The translations under genes were made by a program, and so were the position numbers. The notes beneath the pieces were generated by a model. That model was not told the origin of the DNA and ran no database searches. It worked only from the letters and a program-made list of their open reading frames with translations. This document shows positions 51,391 to 59,195 of a stretch of 64,000 nt of DNA, one piece after another. The stretch's first letter is position 1. Each line of letters opens with the position of its first letter. The stretch is from JADHMP01 sp964386915 (GTDB taxonomy: Bacteria; Bacteroidota; Bacteroidia; Flavobacteriales; Flavobacteriaceae): the NCBI GenBank assembly GCA_964386915.1, contig CAYLUQ010000002.1, positions 62,001 to 126,000 of the forward strand. The letters run 5' to 3'.

Positions 51391-52162
51391 GATTTAAAAC
51401 CTTTGCTTTCTTAATAATTTCTCCTCCCAAAGACAGGTAGCTTTTGGCGCCCTTGCTGGTGGCATCATAGGTAATGATATCTTCACCATAGCTGGGTGCC
51501 TCACTTAGTCTAATGTTTCGCTGAATGATGGTTTTAAATACCATTTTGCCAAAATGCTTTTTCACCTCATCAACCACTTGATTGGAAAGGCGCAAACGCG
51601 TATCATACATGGTGAGTAAGATTCCTTCAATGTCGAGATCGGGATTGTGTAATTTTTGAACGCTTTTAATGGTGTTTAAGAGTTTTCCCAAACCTTCAAG
51701 TGCAAAATATTCGCACTGAACGGGAATAATCACTCCATGGGCAGCAGAAAGTGCATTGAGTGTTATGAGGCCTAAAGAGGGCGCACAATCGATCAAGATA
51801 TAATCATAGAGGGCTTCCACATCTTGTAGTGCACTTTTGAGCATTTGTTCTCGTTCTTCCCGATCAATAAGTTCAATTTCAATTGCCACTAAATCAATAT
51901 GGGAGGCAATTAAATCTACGTTTGGGGTATTTGTTTTTAAAATGGTTTCAGCAGCCGATACGGTGTGTTCCAGCAATTCATAAGTGCCCCCTTGTCCTGG
52001 TTGTGGGGCATGGCCCAATCCAGAAGTGGCATTGGCTTGAGGATCGGCGTCTACTAAGAGAACTTTTTGTTCCAAAACCCCTAAGGCAGCTGCTAGATTA
52101 ACAGCCGTAGTAGTTTTGCCAACACCTCCTTTTTGATTTGCTATTGCGATTATTTTGCCCAT
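51383..52162 (-). CDS. parA: Chromosome-partitioning ATPase ParA (Soj)
   Basis: 259 residues. The deviant Walker A is AIANQKGGVGKTTTAVNLAA, Walker A' LLVDADPQANATSGLG and Walker B DYILIDCAPSLGLITLNAL. The short N-terminus without an HTH marks the chromosomal Soj type. It forms ATP-dependent DNA-bound dimers that move ParB-parS complexes. First gene of parA-parB-DUF5683-dapB. Confidence 0.97.
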   Translation of the reverse strand: MGKIIAIANQKGGVGKTTTAVNLAAALGVLEQKVLLVDADPQANATSGLGHAPQPGQGGTYELLEHTVSAAETILKTNTPNVDLIASHIDLVAIEIELIDREEREQMLKSALQDVEALYDYILIDCAPSLGLITLNALSAAHGVIIPVQCEYFALEGLGKLLNTIKSVQKLHNPDLDIEGILLTMYDTRLRLSNQVVDEVKKHFGKMVFKTIIQRNIRLSEAPSYGEDIITYDATSKGAKSYLSLGGEIIKKAKVLNHG

Positions 52163-52244
52163 GAGAATCAGTAGGTAAAAATACGATTATTTGACTTCTC
52201 AAAAAAGGCTGAGAATTTATTTTGCGGGTTTTTTTTAGTCATAG

Positions 52245-52568
52245 TTAAGGTTTGTCGGTTTTATCTGGGTTGATGATAAAGACGGTTTCGTTTTCTTTTT
52301 TATGGCCATAAGTTTCACGTGCAAAACGCTCAAGGCTATCTTTATTATCGAGCATTTCTAGGTTTTTTTTATCGTCTGCTATCATTTGCTCTAGGGCCTC
52401 TTTTTCTTTTTCTAAAGATTCAATTTGTTCATTCAGTTCAGAGTGAATGCGCCAAGAGTGAGTGTCTAAAAAAAGCATCCAAATCACAAAGAAAAGAGAT
52501 AAAACCCCATAACTATAGAGGCCTTGTTTCTCCTTTATTTTTTGAATAACTTTTTTTAAACCTTTCAT
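52245..52568 (-). CDS. FtsB/DivIC-like septum formation initiator protein
   Basis: 107 residues. Cytoplasmic basic start (LKKVIQKIKEKQGLYSYG), one membrane helix (VLSLFFVIWMLFLDTHSW), then a periplasmic coiled coil (LNEQIESLEKEKEALEQMIA) and the family end LERFARETYGHKKENETVFI. FtsB/DivIC proteins form a complex with FtsL and FtsQ at the division septum. It follows the cytochrome c gene by 3 bp, so is probably on its transcript. Confidence 0.9.
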   Translation of the reverse strand: MKGLKKVIQKIKEKQGLYSYGVLSLFFVIWMLFLDTHSWRIHSELNEQIESLEKEKEALEQMIADDKKNLEMLDNKDSLERFARETYGHKKENETVFIINPDKTDKP

Positions 52569-52571
52569 TTT

Positions 52572-52973
52572 TTATGGTTTTGGGATTTCTTTCACGCGAT
52601 TTGAGGTTATGGTTTCTTCCCATTGATTGCCCCAACTATTCAAAATATAGTTCATCACGTCTGCAATTTCTTGATCGTCTAGCCCTTGCATGACCATCAC
52701 ACCATTATAAGCTTCCTCGTTGACCACTATGGGCCCTTTTAGTCCATATTTGACTCCAGCAATGGCTCGGTCTATATTTTCAAATAAATAGTCTGACTGT
52801 TTGAGGGGAGGAAATACGCCGGAAACCCCCAGGCCACTATCTAAATGACATTGCACGCAAAAATCTTGATACAGTTCTGCTCCATCGGCTATACTTTCTG
52901 TTCTGCTTTTTTGAGGAAGCCATGAAGCAAAACCAAGTATGAAGAGGGCATAGAGGCCTAAAAAGAGTTTCAT
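52572..52973 (-). CDS. Periplasmic c-type cytochrome
   Basis: 133 residues. Signal peptide up to about residue 17, then one class I cytochrome c domain with the heme site CVQCH in ELYQDFCVQCHLDSGLGVSG and a distal methionine in YNGVMVMQGLDDQEIADVM. Its start overlaps the upstream sugar dehydrogenase gene (ATGA), so it is the likely electron acceptor of that PQQ enzyme. Confidence 0.93.
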   Translation of the reverse strand: MKLFLGLYALFILGFASWLPQKSRTESIADGAELYQDFCVQCHLDSGLGVSGVFPPLKQSDYLFENIDRAIAGVKYGLKGPIVVNEEAYNGVMVMQGLDDQEIADVMNYILNSWGNQWEETITSNRVKEIPKP

Positions 52974-54094
52974 TTTTTAGGCACAATTTTCAAGATTCCT
53001 TTTCCTTCAACCCCTACATATAGGAAGCCGTCTGGCCCTTGTTTTACATTTCGAACGCGTCCAATTTTATCGAGCACTTTTTCACGCTTCACCACCTTGT
53101 TGTTTTTGATAACCAAACGCTCTAAATATTCAAATTTTAAGGAACCCACAAATAGATCGCCCTTCCATTTTTTATAAACGCCGCTAGTGGAAAAGGCCAT
53201 CCCACTTGGTCCTATGGAAGGAAGCCAATAGTAATAGGGTTGCTCCATATTTGGAAGCGCTTTGTCATTGGTAATGATGGTTCCGCTATAATTAATGCCG
53301 TATGTGATCTTGGGCCATCCATAATTTTTGCCTTTTTCAATAATATTTATCTCATCGCCTCCTTTGGGTCCGTGTTCATTTTCCCAAATTGCCCCTGTTT
53401 CGGGGTGAACGGTCATACCTTGCGGGTTGCGGTGGCCATAAGAATAAATGGCCGTTTTAGCTCCTTGGCTGTTAACAAAGGGGTTGTCTTTTGGAATGCT
53501 ACCGTCAAGGTTGAGGCGATAGACTTTTCCTCCATCACGCATAATGTCTTGTGGATTTTCGTCTCTATTCCCTCGATCACCTACGGTAAAATAGACATGG
53601 CCCTCTTTGTCAAAAACGATGCGAGAACCCCAGTGTTGCCCTTTTTTGGTGTTGGGCGTGGCTTTATACAACAATTTTACGTCCTCTAATCGCAAGCCAT
53701 TTAGTTTGGCGCAATACAGAGCGGTGTTTCCTCCTTCATCGCCTTCTAGAGTTGCTCCAAGAGTTAAATAGATGATCTGATTATTTTTAAAATCAGGGTG
53801 TAGGGCAACATCCAATAGCCCCCCTTGACCTCTCACATAAATTTCAGGTAGGCCTTCCACTGTTTTCTTTTCGCCGTTTGTAACGCGATAGAGTGTGCCA
53901 GTTTTTTCGGTCACCAAAAGTTCGTTCGCACTGATAAAATCCATTCCCCAAGGAATATCAATTGCATCAACTACAACTTCATAGTCATATTTTGAATTAT
54001 TGGGCGTTTCAATTTGGGGTGGATTTTCATCTTGTGCGCAGCTCAGTTGTAGGTAAAAAAAGGAGGCAAACAATAAAATATAGCGTTGTTTCAT
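52970..54094 (-). CDS. PQQ-dependent soluble-type sugar/sorbosone dehydrogenase lipoprotein
   Basis: 374 residues. Lipobox LQLSC puts the acylated cysteine at residue 19. The beta-propeller of the GSDH (sorbosone/soluble glucose dehydrogenase) family shows IDIPWGMDFISANELLVTEK, YVRGQGGLLDVALHPDFKNN (catalytic His region), YFTVGDRGNRDENPQDIMRD, IYSYGHRNPQGMTVHP, IWENEHGPKGGDEINII and GNYGWP-like KNYGWPKITYG. It would oxidise aldoses or other polyols in the periplasm and pass electrons to the co-encoded cytochrome c. The true substrate and use of PQQ are inferred from the family. Confidence 0.92.
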   Translation of the reverse strand: MKQRYILLFASFFYLQLSCAQDENPPQIETPNNSKYDYEVVVDAIDIPWGMDFISANELLVTEKTGTLYRVTNGEKKTVEGLPEIYVRGQGGLLDVALHPDFKNNQIIYLTLGATLEGDEGGNTALYCAKLNGLRLEDVKLLYKATPNTKKGQHWGSRIVFDKEGHVYFTVGDRGNRDENPQDIMRDGGKVYRLNLDGSIPKDNPFVNSQGAKTAIYSYGHRNPQGMTVHPETGAIWENEHGPKGGDEINIIEKGKNYGWPKITYGINYSGTIITNDKALPNMEQPYYYWLPSIGPSGMAFSTSGVYKKWKGDLFVGSLKFEYLERLVIKNNKVVKREKVLDKIGRVRNVKQGPDGFLYVGVEGKGILKIVPKK

Positions 54095-54380
54095 AAGTTT
54101 TGAATTATAGATTTAAACAAGTCTCATATAAGTTCCACGAACATAACAAATTTTTGTCTTTGATAGGCCTGTGAAAGCAAAAAGATATCCGAAAACGACT
54201 AAAATTTAAGATAAAATTTAGCTCTAAAACAGGTTTTAGCAAACTGCAACAAGGCGGCATTATTTAGGGTGTTAAAAAGCTATTGAGAAATTCAATGGAA
54301 TTATAAGCAATTCAAATGGAAACAGGCTATCGGATTGATTGAAAATAGCTACTTTTAAAAAAAAATTAAAGCAATCTACT
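54095..54380 (+). promoter_or_regulatory. Divergent control region between the sugar dehydrogenase and katG
   Basis: This 286-bp non-coding stretch separates divergent genes. Near katG there is TACTTTTA (54350-54357), a one-mismatch -7 box, 23 nt before the ATG, preceded directly by an inverted repeat GCTAT-N14-ATAGC (54326-54349). The repeat is a possible operator. No small ORF, tRNA or terminator was seen in the rest. Confidence 0.4.
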
Positions 54381-56594
54381 ATGGATCATAACAACAATTC
54401 AAATGACCCAGGAAAATGCCCTTTCCTTAACGGCTCCATGAAGCAAGCAGCAGGGACCGGAACAACAAATCGCGATTGGTGGCCTAATCAGCTTAACCTA
54501 AGCATTTTGAGACAACATTCCAAAGCCTCTAACCCTATGGGGGCTCAATATGATTATGCCAAAGCCTTTAATGCATTAGACTATGAAGCAGTAAAACAAG
54601 ATCTTTATGATTTAATGACCGATTCCCAAGAATGGTGGCCAGCTGACTATGGTCATTATGGTCCATTTTTTATCCGCATGGCTTGGCACAGCGCCGGGAC
54701 CTACCGAATTGCAGATGGTCGTGGAGGAGCAGGAGCAGGAACATTGCGATTTGCACCCCTAAATAGTTGGCCAGATAATGCCAACCTTGACAAAGCTAGA
54801 AAATTGTTATGGCCAATTAAACAAAAATATGGAAGTCAACTTTCCTGGGCAGACCTTATGGTATTGACAGGAAACTGTGCATTAGAATCTATGGGCTTTA
54901 AAACCTTTGGTTTTGGTGGCGGTCGTGTTGATGTTTGGGAACCCGAAGAAGATATTTATTGGGGTGTTGAAGGAGAATGGCTAGGAGACAAACGCTATTC
55001 TGGAGACCGAGAGTTAGAAAATCCTTTGGCCGCTGTGCAAATGGGATTGATTTATGTGAATCCTGAAGGGCCTAATGGTAAGCCAGATCCTTTGGCTTCA
55101 GCGAGAGACATCAGAGAAACCTTTGGTCGTATGGCCATGAATGATGAAGAAACAGTTGCCTTGATTGCCGGAGGACATAGTTTTGGAAAAACACACGGTG
55201 CTGCCTCTCCTGATCAATATGTTGACGTTGAGCCAGCAGCGGCTGGTATTGCTGAGCAAAGCTTAGGTTGGAAAAACACTTTTGGTACCGGAAACGCAGG
55301 AGATACCATCACCAGTGGTCTTGAGGGAGCTTGGACCACCACTCCTACTCAATGGAGTAATAACTACTTTGAAAACCTTTTTGGCTATGATTGGGAACTC
55401 ACTAAAAGTCCTGCAGGTGCTTATCAGTGGAAGCCTAAAGATGGAGCTGGAAGTGGACTCGTGCCCGATGCACATGACTCTTCTAAAACCCATGCACCCA
55501 CCATGCTAACAAGTGATATTGCATTAAGAGAAGATCCTGCCTATGAAGCAATTTCAAGACGTTTTTATGAAAATCCTGACGAATTTGCTGATGCTTTTGC
55601 CCGTGCCTGGTTTAAATTGACACACCGAGATATGGGACCCAAGTCACTATACTTAGGGCCTGAAGTGCCCAAAGAAGATTTAATTTGGCAAGATCCAATT
55701 CCTGTTCCTTCTCACCCTTTAGTAGATGCTAAAGACATTGCCTATCTGAAAAGTTTAATTTTAGATAGTGGTTTGAGTGTGTCTGAATTGGTTGGAACTG
55801 CTTGGGCATCTGCTTCTACCTATAGAGGCTCAGACAAAAGAGGTGGGGCTAATGGAGCTCGCATTCGCTTTGCGCCACAAAACAATTGGAAAGTGAACAA
55901 TCCAGCCCAACTTCAAAAAGTTTTGTCTGCTCTTGAAAAAGTTCAAGACGAATTTAATGGAGCGCAAGGCAAGCAAATTTCTATGGCTGATCTCATTGTG
56001 CTAGGTGGTGCCGCTGCTATTGAAAAAGCAGCCAAAGATGCTGGACATGAGCTCGAAGTACCTTTCACTCCTGGTAGAGGTGATGCATTAGAATCTCAAA
56101 CAGATGCTGCATCATTTGATGTATTAGAGCCCGCTGCTGATGGATTTAGAAACTATATGAAAACACATTATACTGTGAGTGCCGAAGAAATGTTGCTTGA
56201 CAAAGCCCAACTTATGACCCTTACGGCTCCTGAAATGACAGTGTTAGTAGGTGGAATGCGAGTCTTAAATGCAAACTTTGACGGTTCCCAACATGGTGTG
56301 TTTACTGAACGTCCGGGTGTGTTGTCAAACGATTTCTTTTTGAATTTATTAGACAATGGATTAGAGTGGAAAGCAACTTCAGAACACGAAGATGTTTTTG
56401 AGGGCCGTGACTATAAAACGGGTACCCTTAAATGGACTGGTACACGTGTTGATATGATTTTTGGATCTAATTCTGAATTGCGTGCTTTAGCAGAAGTCTA
56501 TGGAAGTAGTGATTCAGAACACAAATTCATGCAAGACTTTGTGGCTGCCTGGAATAAGGTAATGGAATTAGATCGTTTTGATTTAAAACAATAA
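54381..56594 (+). CDS. katG: Catalase-peroxidase KatG
   Basis: 737 residues from the ATG at 54381 (MDHNNNSNDPGKCPF); an upstream TTG in frame precedes the -7-like box and is rejected. Two peroxidase domains are present. In the N-terminal one the distal site is R99-W102-H103 (FIRMAWHSAGTYR), MGLIYVNPEGPNGKPDP supplies the tyrosine of the Met-Tyr-Trp crosslink, and the proximal histidine lies in ALIAGGHSFGKTHGA. The C-terminal domain (LVGTAWASASTYRGSDKRGG) lacks heme ligands, as usual. It destroys hydrogen peroxide. Monocistronic, with its own terminator; oxyR lies about 3 kb downstream. Confidence 0.98.
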   Translation: MDHNNNSNDPGKCPFLNGSMKQAAGTGTTNRDWWPNQLNLSILRQHSKASNPMGAQYDYAKAFNALDYEAVKQDLYDLMTDSQEWWPADYGHYGPFFIRMAWHSAGTYRIADGRGGAGAGTLRFAPLNSWPDNANLDKARKLLWPIKQKYGSQLSWADLMVLTGNCALESMGFKTFGFGGGRVDVWEPEEDIYWGVEGEWLGDKRYSGDRELENPLAAVQMGLIYVNPEGPNGKPDPLASARDIRETFGRMAMNDEETVALIAGGHSFGKTHGAASPDQYVDVEPAAAGIAEQSLGWKNTFGTGNAGDTITSGLEGAWTTTPTQWSNNYFENLFGYDWELTKSPAGAYQWKPKDGAGSGLVPDAHDSSKTHAPTMLTSDIALREDPAYEAISRRFYENPDEFADAFARAWFKLTHRDMGPKSLYLGPEVPKEDLIWQDPIPVPSHPLVDAKDIAYLKSLILDSGLSVSELVGTAWASASTYRGSDKRGGANGARIRFAPQNNWKVNNPAQLQKVLSALEKVQDEFNGAQGKQISMADLIVLGGAAAIEKAAKDAGHELEVPFTPGRGDALESQTDAASFDVLEPAADGFRNYMKTHYTVSAEEMLLDKAQLMTLTAPEMTVLVGGMRVLNANFDGSQHGVFTERPGVLSNDFFLNLLDNGLEWKATSEHEDVFEGRDYKTGTLKWTGTRVDMIFGSNSELRALAEVYGSSDSEHKFMQDFVAAWNKVMELDRFDLKQ

Positions 56595-56620
56595 GGTAAA
56601 TTTTTTACCATTCTTAGTTG

Positions 56621-56650
56621 AATCCCCTTTTTCGAAAGGGGATTTTTTTT
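56621..56650 (+). terminator. Intrinsic terminator after katG
   Basis: AATCCCCTTT (56621-56630) and AAAGGGGATT (56635-56644) form a perfect 10-bp stem with a TTCG tetraloop, followed by a T run. Confidence 0.93.
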
Positions 56651-56720
56651 ACGATTTGATAAACAACAGCGGTTGTATACCAACCAAGAAAAATATAAGT
56701 GTAGAAGGAAGTGAAAAAAG

Positions 56721-56794
56721 TCGGGATGACTGGATTCGAACCAGCGACCACACGCACCCCATGCGTGTACGCTACCAGACTGCGCCACATCCCG
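56721..56794 (-). tRNA. tRNA-Pro (anticodon GGG)
   Basis: 74 nt on the minus strand. Acceptor CGGGATG pairs with CATCCCG and is followed by discriminator A. The anticodon loop reads ATGGGGT within the CACGC/GCGTG stem (anticodon at 56760-56758), and the T-arm contains GGTTCGAATCC. The 3' CCA is not encoded. Confidence 0.95.
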
Positions 56795-56813
56795 AATTTG
56801 TTCGGATATTTTG

Positions 56814-56888
56814 TCGGGGTGGCAGGATTCGAACCTGCGACCTCCTGCTCCCAAAGCAGGCGCGATGACCGGGCTACGCTACACCCCG
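56814..56888 (-). tRNA. tRNA-Pro (anticodon TGG)
   Basis: 75 nt on the minus strand. Acceptor CGGGGTG pairs with CACCCCG plus discriminator A. The anticodon loop is TTTGGGA between CCTGC and GCAGG, and the T-arm has GGTTCGAATCC. No encoded CCA. It lies 19 bp upstream of tRNA-Pro(GGG); both are probably on one precursor. Confidence 0.95.
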
Positions 56889-56950
56889 AAAAATGATGAG
56901 CGCAAATATAAGCTTTCTAAAAAATACAGGCAATGGAAACCGAACAATAT

Positions 56951-58531
56951 TTAGGGAAGATCATTTTCTGTTATATCGCAATTGAGACATTCTAACTCTT
57001 CTTGATTCATTTTCCAGAAATGACCTGCCATTTGCTGGCGATTGAACGCCTGATTGTTGGCTATTCGCCAGGGCAATAAAGCAGTTATTGCGGGAGAAAG
57101 ATAAATGACTTGTTGGTTTTTAAGCCAAACAATGATTTCCACTTTTTGTTGGGGAGCTCTTTTGGACTTTTCTATAAACCATTCCTTTGGAAAAAAAAGA
57201 TTATTTTGTTGTTGGTTAAATCCATATTGAAGGGCTTTGGCATTTGCTAAAGCATTTTCATAATTTTTGCCGGAGGCCTTTCTTATAATTTCAACTTTGT
57301 TTTGTGTGTCGAAGCCCTGTTTAAGTTTCAATCTAACTTTTTCACCCAACAACTGGGTTTTTCCTAAACTGTCTTTAAAATAAACGATGCCTCTTTTTTC
57401 CCAATAAGCGGTGTTGGGCGCCAAGGTTTTTTGCAATTGGAATTGCAAGGTGTCTTGAGGGCTGTGGAACAGATTATGACTGGTTTTAAATTCTGTGTTG
57501 AGGGTATATTTGTCATATTCTAAAAAAACGTAGATAGACATGGCTAGTAGGCTCACCAACCAAATAACCAGAAGAATGACACCTGCTGATTTGCCAAACC
57601 ATTGCTTTTGAGGGGCCAATGCTAAATTTCCCAGCATAAACAGAAACAATAACGGAATCATGCCAATAATAAAAATAGCTAAGGCCAACAAGGTGATTAC
57701 AATGGGGGTATTGCCCCAGAGATGCAAGGTGATAGGCCAATCAATGCTTTTAAAGATAAAAAACAACGCAAAAGCTACACACCAAGACAATGAGGCCACA
57801 ACGGACACAAAGAGTAAAAGGAAGCCGACTAACTTAAGCGCTACTTTTACGATTCCGCCAATAAGATCGGCTAAAAAATCGAAGAAATTTCTGGACTTTT
57901 TTTTTAATTGTCCCCCCACCGCATCATAATCAACATTTTTAACCCGTTCGCTTACCTCTTCAAATTCTTCTCTAATTTTCTTCTCTATGGTGGAAATGTT
58001 AATGGGTTTTCCTTTCATACGAAGTTTATCTGCCGTGGTTTTGGCTTCCGGCACGATGCTATAAAAGACTAGGTAAATGAGAATGAAAGAGCCTGCGGAA
58101 AAAAGAGCTAGCACTAACCAAATAAGACGAATCCATGTGGGGTCAAAACCAAAATAATGGCTGATGCCGGCCGCTACACCTCCTATATATTTATCATCTG
58201 GGTCACGAAACAGTTTTTTTGAAGAAAATGTCGTAGCCGAATTGGGTTCTTTTTCTGCTTCCTGAGAATCTTCCTCAAATTCGTTGGGGGCACCTAAAAT
58301 TTCGATTACATTTTTAACATCATTTTGATTGACCACATAAGCGCTATTTTTTTTACGTTCTTGAAACAATTCGGCAATACGCGCTTCTATGTCGTCCATA
58401 ATGTCTTCGCTGCCCTCTGTGTTTTTAAACGTTTCTTTTAGTTGGTTTAAATATTCTTTGAGCAATAAATAGGCAACTTCATCAATGGTGAAGGCTGTGT
58501 TGGCTAGATTGATGTTAACGGTTTTGTTCAT
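56951..58531 (-). CDS. PspC-domain multi-pass membrane protein
   Basis: 526 residues. Residues 1-90 form a soluble helical part (DEVAYLLLKEYLNQLKETFK; IEARIAELFQERKK). The PspC domain is at about 106-163 (DDKYIGGVAAGISHYFGFDP followed by a membrane helix). Three or four further membrane helices cover about 220-340, and a periplasmic-looking C-terminal domain of about 180 residues follows. Such proteins are read as envelope-stress sensors in Bacteroidota. The PadR repressor gene lies 3 bp upstream in the same operon, so synthesis is probably controlled by PadR. Confidence 0.92.
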   Translation of the reverse strand: MNKTVNINLANTAFTIDEVAYLLLKEYLNQLKETFKNTEGSEDIMDDIEARIAELFQERKKNSAYVVNQNDVKNVIEILGAPNEFEEDSQEAEKEPNSATTFSSKKLFRDPDDKYIGGVAAGISHYFGFDPTWIRLIWLVLALFSAGSFILIYLVFYSIVPEAKTTADKLRMKGKPINISTIEKKIREEFEEVSERVKNVDYDAVGGQLKKKSRNFFDFLADLIGGIVKVALKLVGFLLLFVSVVASLSWCVAFALFFIFKSIDWPITLHLWGNTPIVITLLALAIFIIGMIPLLFLFMLGNLALAPQKQWFGKSAGVILLVIWLVSLLAMSIYVFLEYDKYTLNTEFKTSHNLFHSPQDTLQFQLQKTLAPNTAYWEKRGIVYFKDSLGKTQLLGEKVRLKLKQGFDTQNKVEIIRKASGKNYENALANAKALQYGFNQQQNNLFFPKEWFIEKSKRAPQQKVEIIVWLKNQQVIYLSPAITALLPWRIANNQAFNRQQMAGHFWKMNQEELECLNCDITENDLP

Positions 58532-58534
58532 ATT

Positions 58535-58870
58535 CTATTTTTTATTGGTTTGGGTAATGTTGTTAACCGATTGGTTTAATTCTGTCCAGGCTCCCTTAAG
58601 TGCTGCTAAGAAAACCTTTCCCTCAGCGGTGATGGTATAATACTTTCGAGGAGGTCCACCGGTAGACTCTTCCCACCGGTAGGTGAGAAAATTGGCGTTT
58701 TTAAGTCTGTTTAAAAGAGGATATAAAGTTCCTTCTACCACCAACATTTTACTCTGCTTGAGCGCCAAGAGAATCTCTGAGCTGTAAAGATCTTTTTGCT
58801 TGAGAAGGGAAAGAATGCAGAACTCTAAAACACCCTTTCTCATTTGGGCAACTGTGTTTTCAATTTTCAT
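58535..58870 (-). CDS. PadR-family transcriptional repressor
   Basis: 111 residues, the minimal PadR type. The winged helix reads RKGVLEFCILSLLKQKDLYS, VVEGTLYPLLNRLKNANFLT and the wing YRWEESTGGPPRKYYTITAE; one C-terminal helix serves dimerisation. PadR proteins with a downstream PspC gene are a repeated pairing in this phylum. Palindromic sequence lies over its own promoter (58890-58932), suggesting autoregulation. Effector unknown. Confidence 0.93.
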   Translation of the reverse strand: MKIENTVAQMRKGVLEFCILSLLKQKDLYSSEILLALKQSKMLVVEGTLYPLLNRLKNANFLTYRWEESTGGPPRKYYTITAEGKVFLAALKGAWTELNQSVNNITQTNKK

Positions 58871-58889
58871 GACCTGTATTTAGGTTATG

Positions 58890-58897
58890 CAAATATA
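58890..58897 (-). promoter_or_regulatory. padR-pspC promoter, -7 box TATATTTG
   Basis: Perfect TAnnTTTG on the minus strand, 19 nt before the padR ATG. The box is embedded in an imperfect 20-bp palindrome (about 58884-58903). Confidence 0.6.
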
Positions 58898-58909
58898 TGT
58901 ATAAAAAAA

Positions 58910-58932
58910 GGTAGTATGCAATACATACTACC
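58910..58932. promoter_or_regulatory. 23-bp perfect inverted repeat, candidate PadR operator
   Basis: GGTAGTATG (58910-58918) and CATACTACC (58924-58932) are exact reverse complements around CAATA. The element is centred about 37 bp upstream of the predicted padR transcription start, i.e. over the -33 region. There is no T run on the side that would make it a terminator for padR-pspC. Confidence 0.55.
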
Positions 58933-59003
58933 TATTTTTAACATTTTCACAACATTTAGGTTTGATCTATTGACTTACATTTAGATAATCTAAATAATTA
59001 AAA

Positions 59004-59195
59004 ATGCTCTATTCGCGTGGGTTGATTTTTTATAAAGCGGTACTTAGAAAAGTAAGTTTTGACGCCCCTCTCTTTTACAAAGAGTTACAGAAGGCCTATG
59101 CCCATTTAGAATATGACGAAGTACTTTTGTTGAATCGTTGGGTCCTTCAATTCGTCAAAAAGAATCCACAACTCAACAACCCTTCTACTGTTTAA
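59004..59195 (+). CDS. Small conserved-looking cytoplasmic protein
   Basis: 63 residues: charged, with a helical pattern FYKAVLRKVSFDAPLFYKEL followed by YDEVLLLNRWVLQFVKKNPQ. I recall similar 55-65-residue flavobacterial proteins with a KVSFD.xLFxKEL segment, but cannot name a family. It is divergent from padR across 133 bp and convergent with oxyR, sharing a TTAA in which both stop codons interlock. No clear -7 box precedes it, so it may depend on a weak or regulated promoter. Confidence 0.6.
   Translation: MLYSRGLIFYKAVLRKVSFDAPLFYKELQKAYAHLEYDEVLLLNRWVLQFVKKNPQLNNPSTV

Noticed and set aside
52311..52326. parS-like sequence AGTTTCACGTGCAAAA near parAB
   Set aside because: It matches the parS core at 13 of 16 positions, but it lies in the codons for the conserved FARETYG end of the FtsB/DivIC-like protein, which fully explains the similarity. 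The second half-site is degraded.
56656..56896. Plus-strand reading frames across the tRNA-Pro genes
   Set aside because: They are translations of tRNA antisense strands; the GFEPAT-type peptides are a well-known artefact of tRNA T-arms.
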